A stretch of 64,000 bases of DNA from Fibrobacteria bacterium. GTDB taxonomy: Bacteria > Fibrobacterota > Fibrobacteria > UBA11236. The first letter of the stretch is position 1. Each line of letters begins with the position of its first letter. The notes beneath the pieces were generated by a model. That model did no database searches. It saw only the letters and a list, made by a program, of their open reading frames with translations, and was not told the origin of the DNA. Shown here piece after piece: positions 42,455 to 51,904 of the stretch. Both the position numbers and the translations under genes were made by a program. The stretch covers positions 84,624-148,623 of the forward strand of contig JANYDA010000032.1 of assembly GCA_025360005.1 (NCBI GenBank), given 5' to 3'.

Positions 42455-44200
42455 CTATCTATCGAGTTTGAACTTGAACTCACGGCGGTACCCGGGAGTC
42501 ACCTTGATGACGGTATCGAAAGGAGGACTGAGGCGGTGCACAATCTCCACATGGCAATTCCCTACCGGCACCTCCAAATAGGCGTTCATGGGGGTTTCCC
42601 CTTGGGGTTTGCCATTGATGGTCAAGGCAGCGAAGGGAGGGGCGGATTTTATCAGCACGAAGCCCGTCTGGGCGGCTTCCGGTTGCGGAACCGGCAAAGG
42701 TTCGGGATGATGAGGAGCAGGGTGAGGCGCAGGATGAGGGATGGGATGAGGGCGTTCTATCGTTCCTGCCGACCCGGCTCCGGTCTTTCCGCCGGTACCG
42801 CCGGTGTTCACATTGCCGATAGGCCTGTCGTCTCCGCGATTGGGCTGAGGCGTGGGAGTGCCCGTGCCATTGGGGTTGCCATTTCCCCCGGCCGGCAGGC
42901 CGTTGATGGTAGCGACCGTGCCCCCGTTTGCGGGAACCGCGGTTCCCGGGCCTGGATTGGGAGTAGGATTGGCCGGATTGGGAGGGTGTTTGAACCCGGC
43001 CGTATGGATAGGAGGGGGGTTATCGGTATGATCCAACCGGGACCAGACTATGGCCCCAGCCAAAACCAGGACGCATATGGACAAGAGCGCGCCGATCCAA
43101 ACCACAGGACTGCGCGAGGAGGGACCCATGGCCCCGGTGGTAGCCTGGGTCTGGAAATCCGCCGAGTTTGCCAAGGAACGCGAAAGGGTATTGTTTCCCC
43201 CGCTCATGGTGGCACCGGTTTTGATGATGGAGGATTGGGGGAAGCCTCCCACCGAGGATCCGGAATTGCGCGCTGGGCGCATATTGGGTTTGCTGCCGGA
43301 ACCGCCTTCGGCGATGGTCTGCCCTCCCCCGACAATGCCGAGAGAATTTACGAATGTCTTTACGTGCTCGACGATATCCACCACGCCATGCGTGTTCAGA
43401 TAGGCGCGCAAATGGTTGGCCAGCCAGCGGGCGCCGTCGCCACGGTTTTCCGGGGCTTTTTGCAATAGGGTATCCACCAACCGGACCAACAGGGGATCCG
43501 CCTGCGGGTTGATGTCCAGGATGGCGGGATGAGGACGTTCGCAGATGTTCCGCATGGTGACGGGAATGCTGGGCCCGGTGAAAGGCATCTTGGCGGTTAG
43601 GCAGTAGTAGAAAACCCCGCCCAAGGAGAAGATGTCCGTTTTGTTGGTGGGCTTAACGCCTTCGATCTGCTCCGGGGACATGAAGTTGGGCGAACCGAGT
43701 ACCGCGCCCGTCTGGGTGCGGGAACCTTCATCCGCGATATGGGCGATGCCGAAGTCCGCGATCTTGAGTTGGCCTTCGGAATTGAACATCAGGTTTTCCG
43801 GCTTGATGTCCCGATGCACCACGCCGTGCTTCTCCGCGGAAGTGAGGCCCTCGGCCGCCTGGCAAATGATGGCGGCAGCCACCGTGTTGGCCATGGGCCG
43901 GCCCTGCAAAGCCGCGCAGATGGCTTGCAGGTTCTGCCCGTCGATGTATTCCATCACCAGGAATTGCTGATCGTCCTGGATGCCGAAGTCGAAAACTTCC
44001 ACGATGTTGATGTGGCGCAGGGACGCGATGGTCTTGGCTTCCACGGTGAAGCGATCCATCAGGCTTGAATTGGAAGAGAGGTGGGCCTGGATAACCTTGA
44101 TGGCTACCAGGCGTTGCAAGAGAGGATCCTCGGCCAGGTAGACGGTAGCCATGCCGCCTTGCCCTAGTTGATTGAGTATCCTGTAGCGTCCGTATTCCAT
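42455..44200 (-). CDS. Hanks-type Ser/Thr protein kinase with C-terminal PEGA-like domain
   Basis: The 581-residue protein has an N-terminal kinase domain with LGQGGMATVYLAED, the ATP-binding Lys in VAIKVI, catalytic GVVHRDIKPENLMFN and KIADFGIAH, so it should be active. A linker, one membrane segment (VVWIGALLSICVLVLAGAIVW), a Pro/Gly/Asn/His-rich stretch (including PHPIPHPAPHPAPHHPEP) and a PEGA-like beta domain (ALTINGKPQGETPMNAYLEV) follow outside the membrane. ATG 44200 is chosen over TTG 44209. It is divergent from the metallo-hydrolase gene. Targets unknown. Confidence 0.92.
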   Translation of the reverse strand: MEYGRYRILNQLGQGGMATVYLAEDPLLQRLVAIKVIQAHLSSNSSLMDRFTVEAKTIASLRHINIVEVFDFGIQDDQQFLVMEYIDGQNLQAICAALQGRPMANTVAAAIICQAAEGLTSAEKHGVVHRDIKPENLMFNSEGQLKIADFGIAHIADEGSRTQTGAVLGSPNFMSPEQIEGVKPTNKTDIFSLGGVFYYCLTAKMPFTGPSIPVTMRNICERPHPAILDINPQADPLLVRLVDTLLQKAPENRGDGARWLANHLRAYLNTHGVVDIVEHVKTFVNSLGIVGGGQTIAEGGSGSKPNMRPARNSGSSVGGFPQSSIIKTGATMSGGNNTLSRSLANSADFQTQATTGAMGPSSRSPVVWIGALLSICVLVLAGAIVWSRLDHTDNPPPIHTAGFKHPPNPANPTPNPGPGTAVPANGGTVATINGLPAGGNGNPNGTGTPTPQPNRGDDRPIGNVNTGGTGGKTGAGSAGTIERPHPIPHPAPHPAPHHPEPLPVPQPEAAQTGFVLIKSAPPFAALTINGKPQGETPMNAYLEVPVGNCHVEIVHRLSPPFDTVIKVTPGYRREFKFKLDR

Positions 44201-44344
44201 GATGATCAATTAAAGGTTCCGGAACTTGCCGGACTTGAGCCGGTGTGCTCCCAGGCACGGTCCGGGCAAACAAAGTCGGCTAAGATTCCGTCGCGGCCGG
44301 CCGGGCTTTGAACCCGCATATCCATTAGTCGCAGAAAGTAGAAA

Positions 44345-45199
44345 ATGTTTTTTCCCATCCCTGGAATTGTCCCGTTATTCGCTATCCTATGCACTGGCTT
44401 TCTCCTGGCTTGCAGCCCCATGGAAGGCCCTGCCGGGGGATCCGCGTCCCTGCGAGTCTATTTTCTGGACGTGGGCCAGGGCGATGCCTGTCTGTTGCAA
44501 ACCCCGGGGAACCGGTGGTTCCTCTACGACGTCGGCAATCTTGAGCAATACCTTGTCCCGTTCCTGAAAGGCGTGGGGGTGGACACGTTGTCGGGAGTAT
44601 TCATATCGCATCCGGATTTGGACCACTATGGCGCCTTTCCAGCGGTTTTAAGGGAGTTCCCGGTCAAAAAAATCCATCTCCCTTGCGGTACCAATCCCAA
44701 CCCGGCCTGGCTGCGGCTATTGTCCGATTTAGACGCTTTCCAAGGGGAAAAGGATACCTTGTTCGCGGGAGATACTTTGCTTTTACCGGGCAGTGTTAAG
44801 CTGAGGGTGCTATGGCCCTTTCCCCACAATGCTTTTTTGGACAATGACATTTCCACCGTGTTGCGGGTGGAGTACCAAGGCAAGCGCATTCTCCTGACCG
44901 GCGATATTGAGGAGGGTGCCGAAAGGGAGATCCTGGCTTCAGGGGCCGATCCTTCCGCCGATATCCTCAAAGTGGCGCATCACGGCAGCAGAACCTCCAG
45001 CGGCTTGCCTTTCCTTGCGGCGGTGGCACCGCATTGGGCCGTGATTTCCTGCGATAGCACGGTGTACGGACATCCCCATCCGGAGGCGATGGCGGATTTG
45101 AAATGGATCCTGCCGGATAGCTCCAGAATCCTAAGAACGGATCGGGAAGGAACGATCGGATTCGAGTTGGATGAATGGGGGGTGCGGAGAATCAGATGA
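44345..45199 (+). CDS. Lipoprotein metallo-beta-lactamase-fold hydrolase (ComEC C-terminal-like)
   Basis: The 284-residue protein matches the soluble metallo-hydrolase domain of ComEC/Rec2: YFLDVGQGDACLLQTP, the metal motif SHPDLDHYGAF, LLTGDIEEGAE and VAHHGSRTSSG. It lacks the ComEC channel domains. The N-terminus is hydrophobic and ends in a lipobox FLLAC with Cys23, so it should be a membrane-anchored lipoprotein facing the periplasm. It may cleave nucleic acids or nucleotides there. The opposite gene is the Ser/Thr kinase. Confidence 0.88.
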   Translation: MFFPIPGIVPLFAILCTGFLLACSPMEGPAGGSASLRVYFLDVGQGDACLLQTPGNRWFLYDVGNLEQYLVPFLKGVGVDTLSGVFISHPDLDHYGAFPAVLREFPVKKIHLPCGTNPNPAWLRLLSDLDAFQGEKDTLFAGDTLLLPGSVKLRVLWPFPHNAFLDNDISTVLRVEYQGKRILLTGDIEEGAEREILASGADPSADILKVAHHGSRTSSGLPFLAAVAPHWAVISCDSTVYGHPHPEAMADLKWILPDSSRILRTDREGTIGFELDEWGVRRIR

Positions 45200-45218
45200 A
45201 AGAAAGAATTTTGCAACT

Positions 45219-45246
45219 TTCGATCCGCAATTTGCGAAAGCTTTTT
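45219..45246. terminator. Possible terminator between convergent genes
   Basis: CTTTCG (45219-45224) and CGAAAG (around 45236-45241) can pair over a 12-nt loop, followed by CTTTTTCC. It lies in the 48-bp gap between the metallo-hydrolase and GT9 genes. The preceding GAATTTTGCAA resembles words in the A+T-rich repeats at 9154 and 6289. Stem is short. Confidence 0.3.
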
Positions 45247-45247
45247 C

Positions 45248-46096
45248 CTATCCCTGCAGCGCCTTCTGGATCCTCGTCATCGCCTGCGCCTCGTTGGCGG
45301 CCTCAAGGCTATGCGCGTCGCGGCCGCGCACGCCCCATTGGGTATACTTCTGGCCCTTGAACAACGCCAGGGTCTTGGTGCCCAGGATGGCGGAAAGATG
45401 GCTGACGCCGCTGTCGTTCCCAACGAACAAAGAGGCCTGGGCCAGCAAATGCGCCAGGTCCAGAGCGGTTCCCGGTTCCACGATGGGAAAACGCGTTGCG
45501 AAGACGGATTTGATTTCCTGTTCCGCGGGGCCGATGAGCACGCGGGTGTCCGGATAGCGCCGACTCTTGAGTTCGTTGGCCAGAAAAGCGTAGAACTCCG
45601 GATCGTAATTCTTTTCCTTACTGCCCGAGCCGGGATGGATGAGCGCGTAAGGCAGACGCGTGGTGGCGATGGGGAAATACAAATCCTCTTCCGGAACCGC
45701 GGGCAAGGAGAAATAAGGCAGGCATTGCAGGTGATAATCCATCGCATGCTCCTTGCCAGCGGCAGGGAAAGGCGGATGGATATGGAAAGGACCTGGGCAT
45801 TTCTGGTGCAGCAGGGTGCGCAGCTTGGGTTCCTCCTCCATCCATAACAACGCGGATGTCATCCCATCCAACACGCCCGGGAGCAGATCTCCCGAATAGA
45901 ACTGCATTAGCTCGCGGGATTCGCAATCGTAGCTTTCGTCGACCAGGCCCATTTCAGCGGCCAATTTCAGGTGTTCGGGCCGGCCCAGGCCGATGAATTT
46001 ATGGTCGGAGAATTTCCAACGCAAGGTCACCAGGGCGGGCCAGGTCATGATGAAATCACCCAGCGCGCCGCGGTGGGAAAAAACGAAGGTTTTCAT
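45248..46096 (-). CDS. Glycosyltransferase family 9 (heptosyltransferase-like) protein
   Basis: The 282-residue protein has GT9 features: FSHRGALGDFIMTWPALVTL at the N-terminus, ALIHPGSGSKEKNYDPEFYA in the donor domain, and ASLFVGNDSGVSHLSAILGTKTLALFKG near the C-terminus. It is shorter than WaaC/WaaF by about 40 residues. It starts 18 bp after the PRPP synthetase gene on the same strand, so the pair is probably one operon with glycogen phosphorylase upstream. Confidence 0.85.
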   Translation of the reverse strand: MKTFVFSHRGALGDFIMTWPALVTLRWKFSDHKFIGLGRPEHLKLAAEMGLVDESYDCESRELMQFYSGDLLPGVLDGMTSALLWMEEEPKLRTLLHQKCPGPFHIHPPFPAAGKEHAMDYHLQCLPYFSLPAVPEEDLYFPIATTRLPYALIHPGSGSKEKNYDPEFYAFLANELKSRRYPDTRVLIGPAEQEIKSVFATRFPIVEPGTALDLAHLLAQASLFVGNDSGVSHLSAILGTKTLALFKGQKYTQWGVRGRDAHSLEAANEAQAMTRIQKALQG

Positions 46097-46114
46097 GCGC
46101 TTTCCCTCGCTCTC

Positions 46115-47272
46115 TCAGTACCTGGAAGGGGGCCGCCAGCGCGGGTTCTTGGAGGACATGTCCACCGAATAGAAATCCTTGTCGAACTTCTGCGCGCCTT
46201 TGCCCATGTAATTGAGGAGGAAGCGCGCGATCCATTTCTCGATCTTGAGCACCACCAGCTTCTTGCGCAAGCGCCCCTGCGAATCCCGGTTGAGTATGGC
46301 GGGGATGGTATTCAAAGTGAGGATCTCGTCCACGAACTTGGAGTTGAGATTTTCGCGGGCTTCGGCGCTGGAAAGGAAATGGGTCACGCCGAAACAGATC
46401 TTGTTGGGGCTGCCTTGGCGCAAGAGCCGGCAGCATTCCACCACGGTGGAACCGGTGCGGACCATATCGTCCAGCACGATCACGTCCTTGCCTCTGATGC
46501 CTTCCATGGTGAGATCCGATTCCTTGCTGACGGTCATGCTCACCTTGCGCTCGCCGTCCCGCACCTTCTCCATGATCATGCGCGAGGTCTTGGGCAATGC
46601 CAGGGAATCGTAAACCGATTTCATGAACGGCTCGGCGCCGTGATCGGGAGCCACCAACACCAGGTTGTCCCCGTCCTTGCCGGTAACCACCATGTCCGAA
46701 TAGCGGATATAGTCCGAATACAGATCGGAAGGGATGAGGTTGTGGAACTCGCCGTTGAACAGGTAGGAGAAAAGCTTCTGGACCTTGGAGGAATGGTTAT
46801 GGACGGTGATGACCACGTCCACCCCCGCGCTCTTCAACAGCTCCGCGTACAGGCGGGCCGTAAAGGGCTGGCCGTCGAACTTCTTCATGTCCTCCATGGG
46901 GCGGCTCTGCTCGTCCGGTCCGCGATGGGGGCCGCGATCCTGGGCGCTGAAATACAAATCCGGTTCCACCAGGATCACCTTCTTGGCCCCGTTGTCCTTG
47001 GCCCCGCGCGCCAGGATAAGATTGCGCATGGCCAAGGATCCCCTGGTATGATTGGTGGCCGCCGAACAGATGACCACCGTCTTGCCGTTGAGCTGGCCGC
47101 CGATCTGGCTGATATCTTGCTCGTCGCTGATGAAGCGCGGGCAGAACTCCGTATTGGCATAGACCTTCAAGGAGATGATGTCGGAGATTTCCTCGGGCTG
47201 GCCGACCATGTGACCGATATCGATCGCGAAAGGGTCGTCGGAAACGTTGCTGATGATGATGAAGTCGTTCAC
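46115..47272 (-). CDS. Divergent ribose-phosphate pyrophosphokinase (PRPP synthetase)
   Basis: PRPP synthetase makes 5-phosphoribosyl-1-pyrophosphate from ribose-5-phosphate and ATP. The 385-residue protein keeps the family plan but with changed motifs: PDLYFSAQDR for the PYFGYARQD block, VITVHNHS for VDLH, and VIVLDDMVRTGSTVVECC for the PRPP loop DDMIDTAGT. It is longer than the usual 310-320 residues, with an extended C-terminus. It starts at GTG 47272, 27 bp after glycogen phosphorylase. It may be a paralogue with altered regulation or substrate. Confidence 0.8.
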   Translation of the reverse strand: MNDFIIISNVSDDPFAIDIGHMVGQPEEISDIISLKVYANTEFCPRFISDEQDISQIGGQLNGKTVVICSAATNHTRGSLAMRNLILARGAKDNGAKKVILVEPDLYFSAQDRGPHRGPDEQSRPMEDMKKFDGQPFTARLYAELLKSAGVDVVITVHNHSSKVQKLFSYLFNGEFHNLIPSDLYSDYIRYSDMVVTGKDGDNLVLVAPDHGAEPFMKSVYDSLALPKTSRMIMEKVRDGERKVSMTVSKESDLTMEGIRGKDVIVLDDMVRTGSTVVECCRLLRQGSPNKICFGVTHFLSSAEARENLNSKFVDEILTLNTIPAILNRDSQGRLRKKLVVLKIEKWIARFLLNYMGKGAQKFDKDFYSVDMSSKNPRWRPPSRY

Positions 47273-47299
47273 GTTTGCCCGAGGCCCTCCGTTATGGGA

Positions 47300-49879
47300 T
47301 CATTCCGATTTGCCCGCGGCGCGGCCGTCCGTATCCATGACGATGGGGACCGGAGCGGCGTTCCAGATGTCGCGGTTGTATTCCAGGATGGTGCGGTCCG
47401 AAGAGAACTTGCCCATCCTGGCAACGTTCAGGATGGCCTTGCGCGTCCATTCGTCCTGGTTGCGGTAGAGCTCCGAGACCTTCTGCTGGCAGGCGACGTA
47501 GTCGCCGAAGTCCGCCATCAGCATGTACTCGTCCTTGAAGATGAGATTGTCCACCAGGGGATTGAAAAGCGCGGGCTCTTCCGGGCAGAAATAACTGGTG
47601 CGGAACAGTTCCATCACCGCCATCAGGCGCGGATCCTTGTCGATGTATTCCAGCGGGTTATAACCGGACGCCCGTTTGGCCATCACCTGCTCGGCCGTAA
47701 GGCCGAATAGGAAGAAGTTCTCCGGGCCTACCTCTTCGCGGATCTCGATATTGGCGCCGTCCAGCGTGCCGATGGTCAAGGCCCCGTTGATGGAGAACTT
47801 CATGTTGCCGGTGCCGCTGGCTTCCTTGCCGGCCGTGGAGATCTGTTCCGAGAGATCGCTGGCCGGGAAGATCTTTTCCGCCAACGAGACCCGGTAGTCC
47901 GCCAGGAACAGCACCTGGAGGATGCCCTTGGTATCCGGATCGGCATTGACCACGTCCGCCACGGCGTTGATCAGCTTGATCACCAGCTTGGCCACGAAAT
48001 AGCCCGGCGCGGCCTTGCCGGCGAAGATGAAGGTGCGGGGCACGATGCCGGCGCCCTTGCCCGCCTTGACCTCATTGTACAGATGGATGATATGCAGTAC
48101 GCTCAGCAACTGCCGCTTGTATTCGTGGATACGCTTGATCTGCACGTCGAACAGCATGGTGGGAGTCATCTCCACGTCGCGGGAGAAGCCTACGTATTCG
48201 GCCAAGCGCTTCTTGTTGTCGAGCTTGATCTGCTGCCAGCGTTTGACGAAGGCGGGATCGTCCGCGAAGGGCTCCAACTCCCGGATTAGGGAGAAATCCT
48301 TCACCCAGCCTTCGCCTATCTTTTCGCTGATAAGCGCCGACAAGCCCTTGTTCGCCTTTTTCAACCAGCGCCGCGGCGTGATGCCGTTGGTCTTGTTGTT
48401 GAACTTGGCCGGCGAAAGGTCGTAGAAGTCCTTCACCACCAGGCTTTCCAAAAGCTCCGTATGCAATTGCGCTACGCCGTTGACGGAGTGGGATCCCACG
48501 ATGGCTAAATACGCCATCCGCACCGCGCGGTTCTCCCCCTCTTCGATCAGGGACATGCGCTTGAGGCGCTCAACGTCCCCGGGGTATTTCCAGGATACCT
48601 GCTTGAGGAAGCGGTAATTGATTTCGAAAATGATCTGGAGATGGCGCGGCAGCAGCCGCCCCAAAAGATCTACCGACCATTTTTCCAGCGCTTCCGGAAG
48701 CAGGGTATGGTTGGTATAGGCGAACACGCGCGTGGTGATTTCCCAGGCCTGTTCCCAGGAGAATCCTTCCAAGTCCACCAGGATGCGCATCATCTCGGGG
48801 ATGGCGATGGTGGGATGGGTGTCGTTCAATTGCAGATGCACCTTGTCGGCCAGTCCGCCGCAATCCTTGTGGTGCTTTTTGTAGCGGCGGATGATGTCGT
48901 ACAGGGTGGCCGCGCACAGGAAATATTGCTGCTTGAGCCGGAGCTCTTTGCCGTTCATGCTGGAATCGTTGGGGTAAAGCACCTTCGAGATGCTCTCCGC
49001 CAAGGCGATGTCCTTGCTGGCTTCCAGGTAGTCGCCGCTGTTGAAATACAACAGCCCGAACTCGTCCGCGGACTTGGCGGACCACAGGCGCAGGGTATTC
49101 ACCGTCATGTTGCCGTAGCCGGGAATGGGCGAATCGAAAGGCTGGGCCAGCACGTCTTCCGTGTCCACCCACTCGAAGACCACGTTGCCTTGCGGGTTCT
49201 TGCGGGTGACGACCCGGCCCTTGAACTGGATGGTGACGGTATATTCCGGGCGGGGGATTTCCCAGGGATTGGTCAGGCGGAGCCAATTGTCCGGGTTCTC
49301 GAATTGGAACCCGTTCTTGATGACCTGATGGAACATGCCGTAGTCGTAGCGGATGCCGTAGCCGTAGGCGGGCAATTGCAAGGTGGCCATGGAATCCAGG
49401 AAACAAGCGGCCAGGCGGCCGAGACCGCCATTGCCGAGGCCGGCTTCCAACTCCATGTTGCGCACCTCTTCCATGTCCAGGCTCAGATCGTATAGGGCCT
49501 GCTCCACGATTTCGTCCATGCCCAGATTGAGGATGGCGTTCCCCAGCGTCCTGCCCATCAGGAATTCCATCGACAGGTAGTAGATGCGCTTTACGTCCTG
49601 GCGGTAGTAGGTGTGCTGGGTCTGGATCCACCGCTCGATGAGCTTGTCCCGCACGGCATAAGCCACGGCCAAATAGCGATCATAGGCCGTGGCCGAATAC
49701 TTATCCTTGCCCAGGGAAAGCTGCAGGTGCCGGAAGAAGGCTGCTTGGAAAAGTTCCTTGGCCTTCTTCAACTCAACCGGATCCGAAGGGTGGCCGGACA
49801 CGGCTACGTGTCCGGAAACCGGATTCGCAGCGGCGGCGTCGGCGGATTGGAGGGAAGTTTTGCTTTTGGTTTTTAGCAT
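47300..49879 (-). CDS. glgP: Glycogen/starch phosphorylase
   Basis: GlgP releases glucose-1-phosphate from the ends of glycogen using pyridoxal phosphate. The 859-residue protein has the family length and motifs: RIYYLSMEFLMGRTLGNAI, GNGGLGRLAACFLDSMATL, FNNKTNGITPRRWL, VQIKRIHEYKRQLL and the PLP-Lys segment EASGTGNMKFSINGALTIGT. The first 45 residues form an Ala/Ser-rich extension. It is the first gene of a run with the PRPP synthetase and a GT9 enzyme. Confidence 0.97.
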   Translation of the reverse strand: MLKTKSKTSLQSADAAAANPVSGHVAVSGHPSDPVELKKAKELFQAAFFRHLQLSLGKDKYSATAYDRYLAVAYAVRDKLIERWIQTQHTYYRQDVKRIYYLSMEFLMGRTLGNAILNLGMDEIVEQALYDLSLDMEEVRNMELEAGLGNGGLGRLAACFLDSMATLQLPAYGYGIRYDYGMFHQVIKNGFQFENPDNWLRLTNPWEIPRPEYTVTIQFKGRVVTRKNPQGNVVFEWVDTEDVLAQPFDSPIPGYGNMTVNTLRLWSAKSADEFGLLYFNSGDYLEASKDIALAESISKVLYPNDSSMNGKELRLKQQYFLCAATLYDIIRRYKKHHKDCGGLADKVHLQLNDTHPTIAIPEMMRILVDLEGFSWEQAWEITTRVFAYTNHTLLPEALEKWSVDLLGRLLPRHLQIIFEINYRFLKQVSWKYPGDVERLKRMSLIEEGENRAVRMAYLAIVGSHSVNGVAQLHTELLESLVVKDFYDLSPAKFNNKTNGITPRRWLKKANKGLSALISEKIGEGWVKDFSLIRELEPFADDPAFVKRWQQIKLDNKKRLAEYVGFSRDVEMTPTMLFDVQIKRIHEYKRQLLSVLHIIHLYNEVKAGKGAGIVPRTFIFAGKAAPGYFVAKLVIKLINAVADVVNADPDTKGILQVLFLADYRVSLAEKIFPASDLSEQISTAGKEASGTGNMKFSINGALTIGTLDGANIEIREEVGPENFFLFGLTAEQVMAKRASGYNPLEYIDKDPRLMAVMELFRTSYFCPEEPALFNPLVDNLIFKDEYMLMADFGDYVACQQKVSELYRNQDEWTRKAILNVARMGKFSSDRTILEYNRDIWNAAPVPIVMDTDGRAAGKSE

Positions 49880-50130
49880 TTTTGGTATCCCAATGGTGGC
49901 AATTTAGCACAAATTCAGGTGTATGGAGGGAAATCAGTGCCCGGGAAGAATATTACTATAGGACCCCGGCACATTCCGTTGTTATTTGTCAGGCTTTGGC
50001 AGTCGTCCGTCGCGCACTTTCCAGGTTTTCGCGCCTTTTTAAATTAAAATGTCCAATCGGATGGACCAAGCAAAGGAAGTTCCAATGCCCGCGTAGGGAC
50101 GCAGCGGAACGGAAAGAAGCGCGCGAGCAC

Positions 50131-50940
50131 ATGGATATCGATATCGAAATGGAGTTGCAATCGATGGGGTTGCGTCCCAAGACCTGGCCGTCGGTCTTGG
50201 AAACCGTGAAGTCCAGGTTGTCTCCCGCGGATTGGGAAAAGTTCTCCCGCCTCCACAAGAGTTTCGTCGCCTATCGCAGCGAGACCACCTTGTCCCGATT
50301 CTACGGATTCGTCTTTTCCCATGGCCTGCAACTGGACATCAACTGTTTCCGCTATGGAAGACTGTTGGAAGTGCTCAAGGACTTGCTTCCGGAGATATCG
50401 CCCGGCCAAACCATTCTGGACGTAGGCGCCGGCGCCGGCATCATCGCCGCCTTAATTCGACGCCATGGCGCGCCCAAGGCCCTGGTGGTACAGGATTCGT
50501 GCGCGGAGGTCCGCGATGCATTGCGGGCGCAAGGGTTTATCGTACTGCCCCATCCGTCCCCAGGACCGCTTCCGGACATTGAGCCCGTCGCTCATTCCGG
50601 GACGCTACGGAAGGAGAGCATCCCTTCCCGCTTCGACCTGATCCTTTGCGTGGACAGCCTAGGCGAACTCAACTCGGACGATGACGGGATGCTGGCAAAA
50701 CGGGATGCGGCGGGCTTGGAGGCATTGCCGCAGCGCTTGGAAGAGCGGTATGGCTTTGCGCATAAACTCTCGGCATGGAAAGGCCACCTGGCGCCCCAAG
50801 GGCGGATCCTGCTGTGGGAACCTTTCGCCTACCAGAAAGCTATGGAGTGGCTGGCGGTGATTTTGCGCGCCGAGGGATGGCATGCGCAGTTGGTGTCTCG
50901 CTCACCAACCCGAAACTACCTGGAATTACGTTTGCCCTAG
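50131..50940 (+). CDS. SAM-dependent methyltransferase-like protein
   Basis: The frame is open from 49882 but a protein-like sequence begins at ATG 50131, giving 269 residues. The SAM-binding motif is ILDVGAGAGIIAALIRRHG, followed by FDLILCVDSLGELNSDDDG (acidic loop and post-motif) and LAPQGRILLWEP. The first 90 residues are helical. Substrate unknown. It stands alone between glycogen phosphorylase (divergent) and peroxiredoxin. Confidence 0.75.
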   Translation: MDIDIEMELQSMGLRPKTWPSVLETVKSRLSPADWEKFSRLHKSFVAYRSETTLSRFYGFVFSHGLQLDINCFRYGRLLEVLKDLLPEISPGQTILDVGAGAGIIAALIRRHGAPKALVVQDSCAEVRDALRAQGFIVLPHPSPGPLPDIEPVAHSGTLRKESIPSRFDLILCVDSLGELNSDDDGMLAKRDAAGLEALPQRLEERYGFAHKLSAWKGHLAPQGRILLWEPFAYQKAMEWLAVILRAEGWHAQLVSRSPTRNYLELRLP

Positions 50941-51021
50941 CGCATTATCTTGCCTTAGCGCTTGAAGCCCATTTTCCTATATTTATCCCCACTCAAAAAC
51001 CATCTTTCAGGAGATCTCCCC

Positions 51022-51615
51022 ATGGCAGTATTAGTCAACAAACAAGCGCCGGATTTCAAAGCCGAAGCCGCCGTAGGTCCCAACGAGTCCAAGAAGGACT
51101 ATACTCTGTCCCAGTTCAAAGACAAGAAGTACGTTATCCTGTTCTTCTATCCTCTGGACTTTACCTTCGTATGCCCCACGGAAATCCATGCCTTCCAGGA
51201 TGCGCTCGGAGAATTCGAGTCCCGCAATGCCCAGGTCATCGGCGTTTCGGTTGACTCGGTCAACAGCCATCAGGCCTGGCTGCGCACGCCGAAGAACGAC
51301 GGCGGCATCCAAGGGGTCGCCTACCCCATCATCGCGGACTTGACCAAGTCCATCTCGCGCGCCTATGACGTGCTGGACGAAGACGTGGGCATCACCTACC
51401 GCGCCACCTTCATCATCAACAAGGAAGGCAAGGTCATGGCCCAGAACGTGAGCCATCGCCCCATCGGCCGCAGCGTGGAAGAGGCCCTGCGCCTGCTCGA
51501 CGCCGTGCAGTACAACGAGCAGAACGGGGAAGTCTGCCCCGCCGGCTGGACCAAGGGCAAGAAAGCCATGAAGGGTTCCAACGAGGGCGTGCGCGCTTTC
51601 TTCCAGGCCAAGTAA
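51022..51615 (+). CDS. Typical 2-Cys peroxiredoxin
   Basis: The 197-residue AhpC/Prx protein reduces peroxides. The peroxidatic Cys51 lies in DFTFVCPTE and the resolving Cys172 in NGEVCPAGW, with GGIQGVAYPI and FIINKEGKV between them, marking a 2-Cys decameric type. ATG 51022 has AGGAG at 8-nt spacing; the frame extends 20 codons upstream without support. A strong terminator follows at 51670. No AhpF is adjacent. Confidence 0.95.
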   Translation: MAVLVNKQAPDFKAEAAVGPNESKKDYTLSQFKDKKYVILFFYPLDFTFVCPTEIHAFQDALGEFESRNAQVIGVSVDSVNSHQAWLRTPKNDGGIQGVAYPIIADLTKSISRAYDVLDEDVGITYRATFIINKEGKVMAQNVSHRPIGRSVEEALRLLDAVQYNEQNGEVCPAGWTKGKKAMKGSNEGVRAFFQAK

Positions 51616-51669
51616 GCTTGTCCCCATGCGCGGCGGTTCTCCGCGCGGCCGCGGGCGTAGCAAGAAAAG

Positions 51670-51704
51670 AAAACCCGTTCCGGAATCCCCGGGGCGGGTT
51701 TTTT
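51670..51704 (+). terminator. Intrinsic terminator after peroxiredoxin
   Basis: AAAACCCGTTCC (51670-51681) pairs over 12 positions with GGGGCGGGTTTT (51691-51702), including two G-T wobble pairs, followed by a run of six T. It ends the peroxiredoxin transcript. Confidence 0.85.
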
Positions 51705-51904
51705 CATGGATGCGGTATGCTGGCAACAGGCTATTCCGGGCGCTTGGAGATGAGGCGCGGATCTTTCCTTTTAGCCGTGCGGTTGGAAAGCGGATTGGGA
51801 GGCGATGGGAGGCGGATGGAGGCGCGGGCATCAAACCCGTCGGTTGCGGACCCAGCCCCGACTCGTCCCTGAGTCAAGGCAAGAATTAAAGAAGGCCGAT
51901 TGCC

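Noticed and set aside
44210..44344. tRNA-like segment in the kinase/hydrolase gap
   Set aside because: GGGCTTTGAACCC looks slightly like a T-arm, but no anticodon arm or acceptor stem pairs with it.
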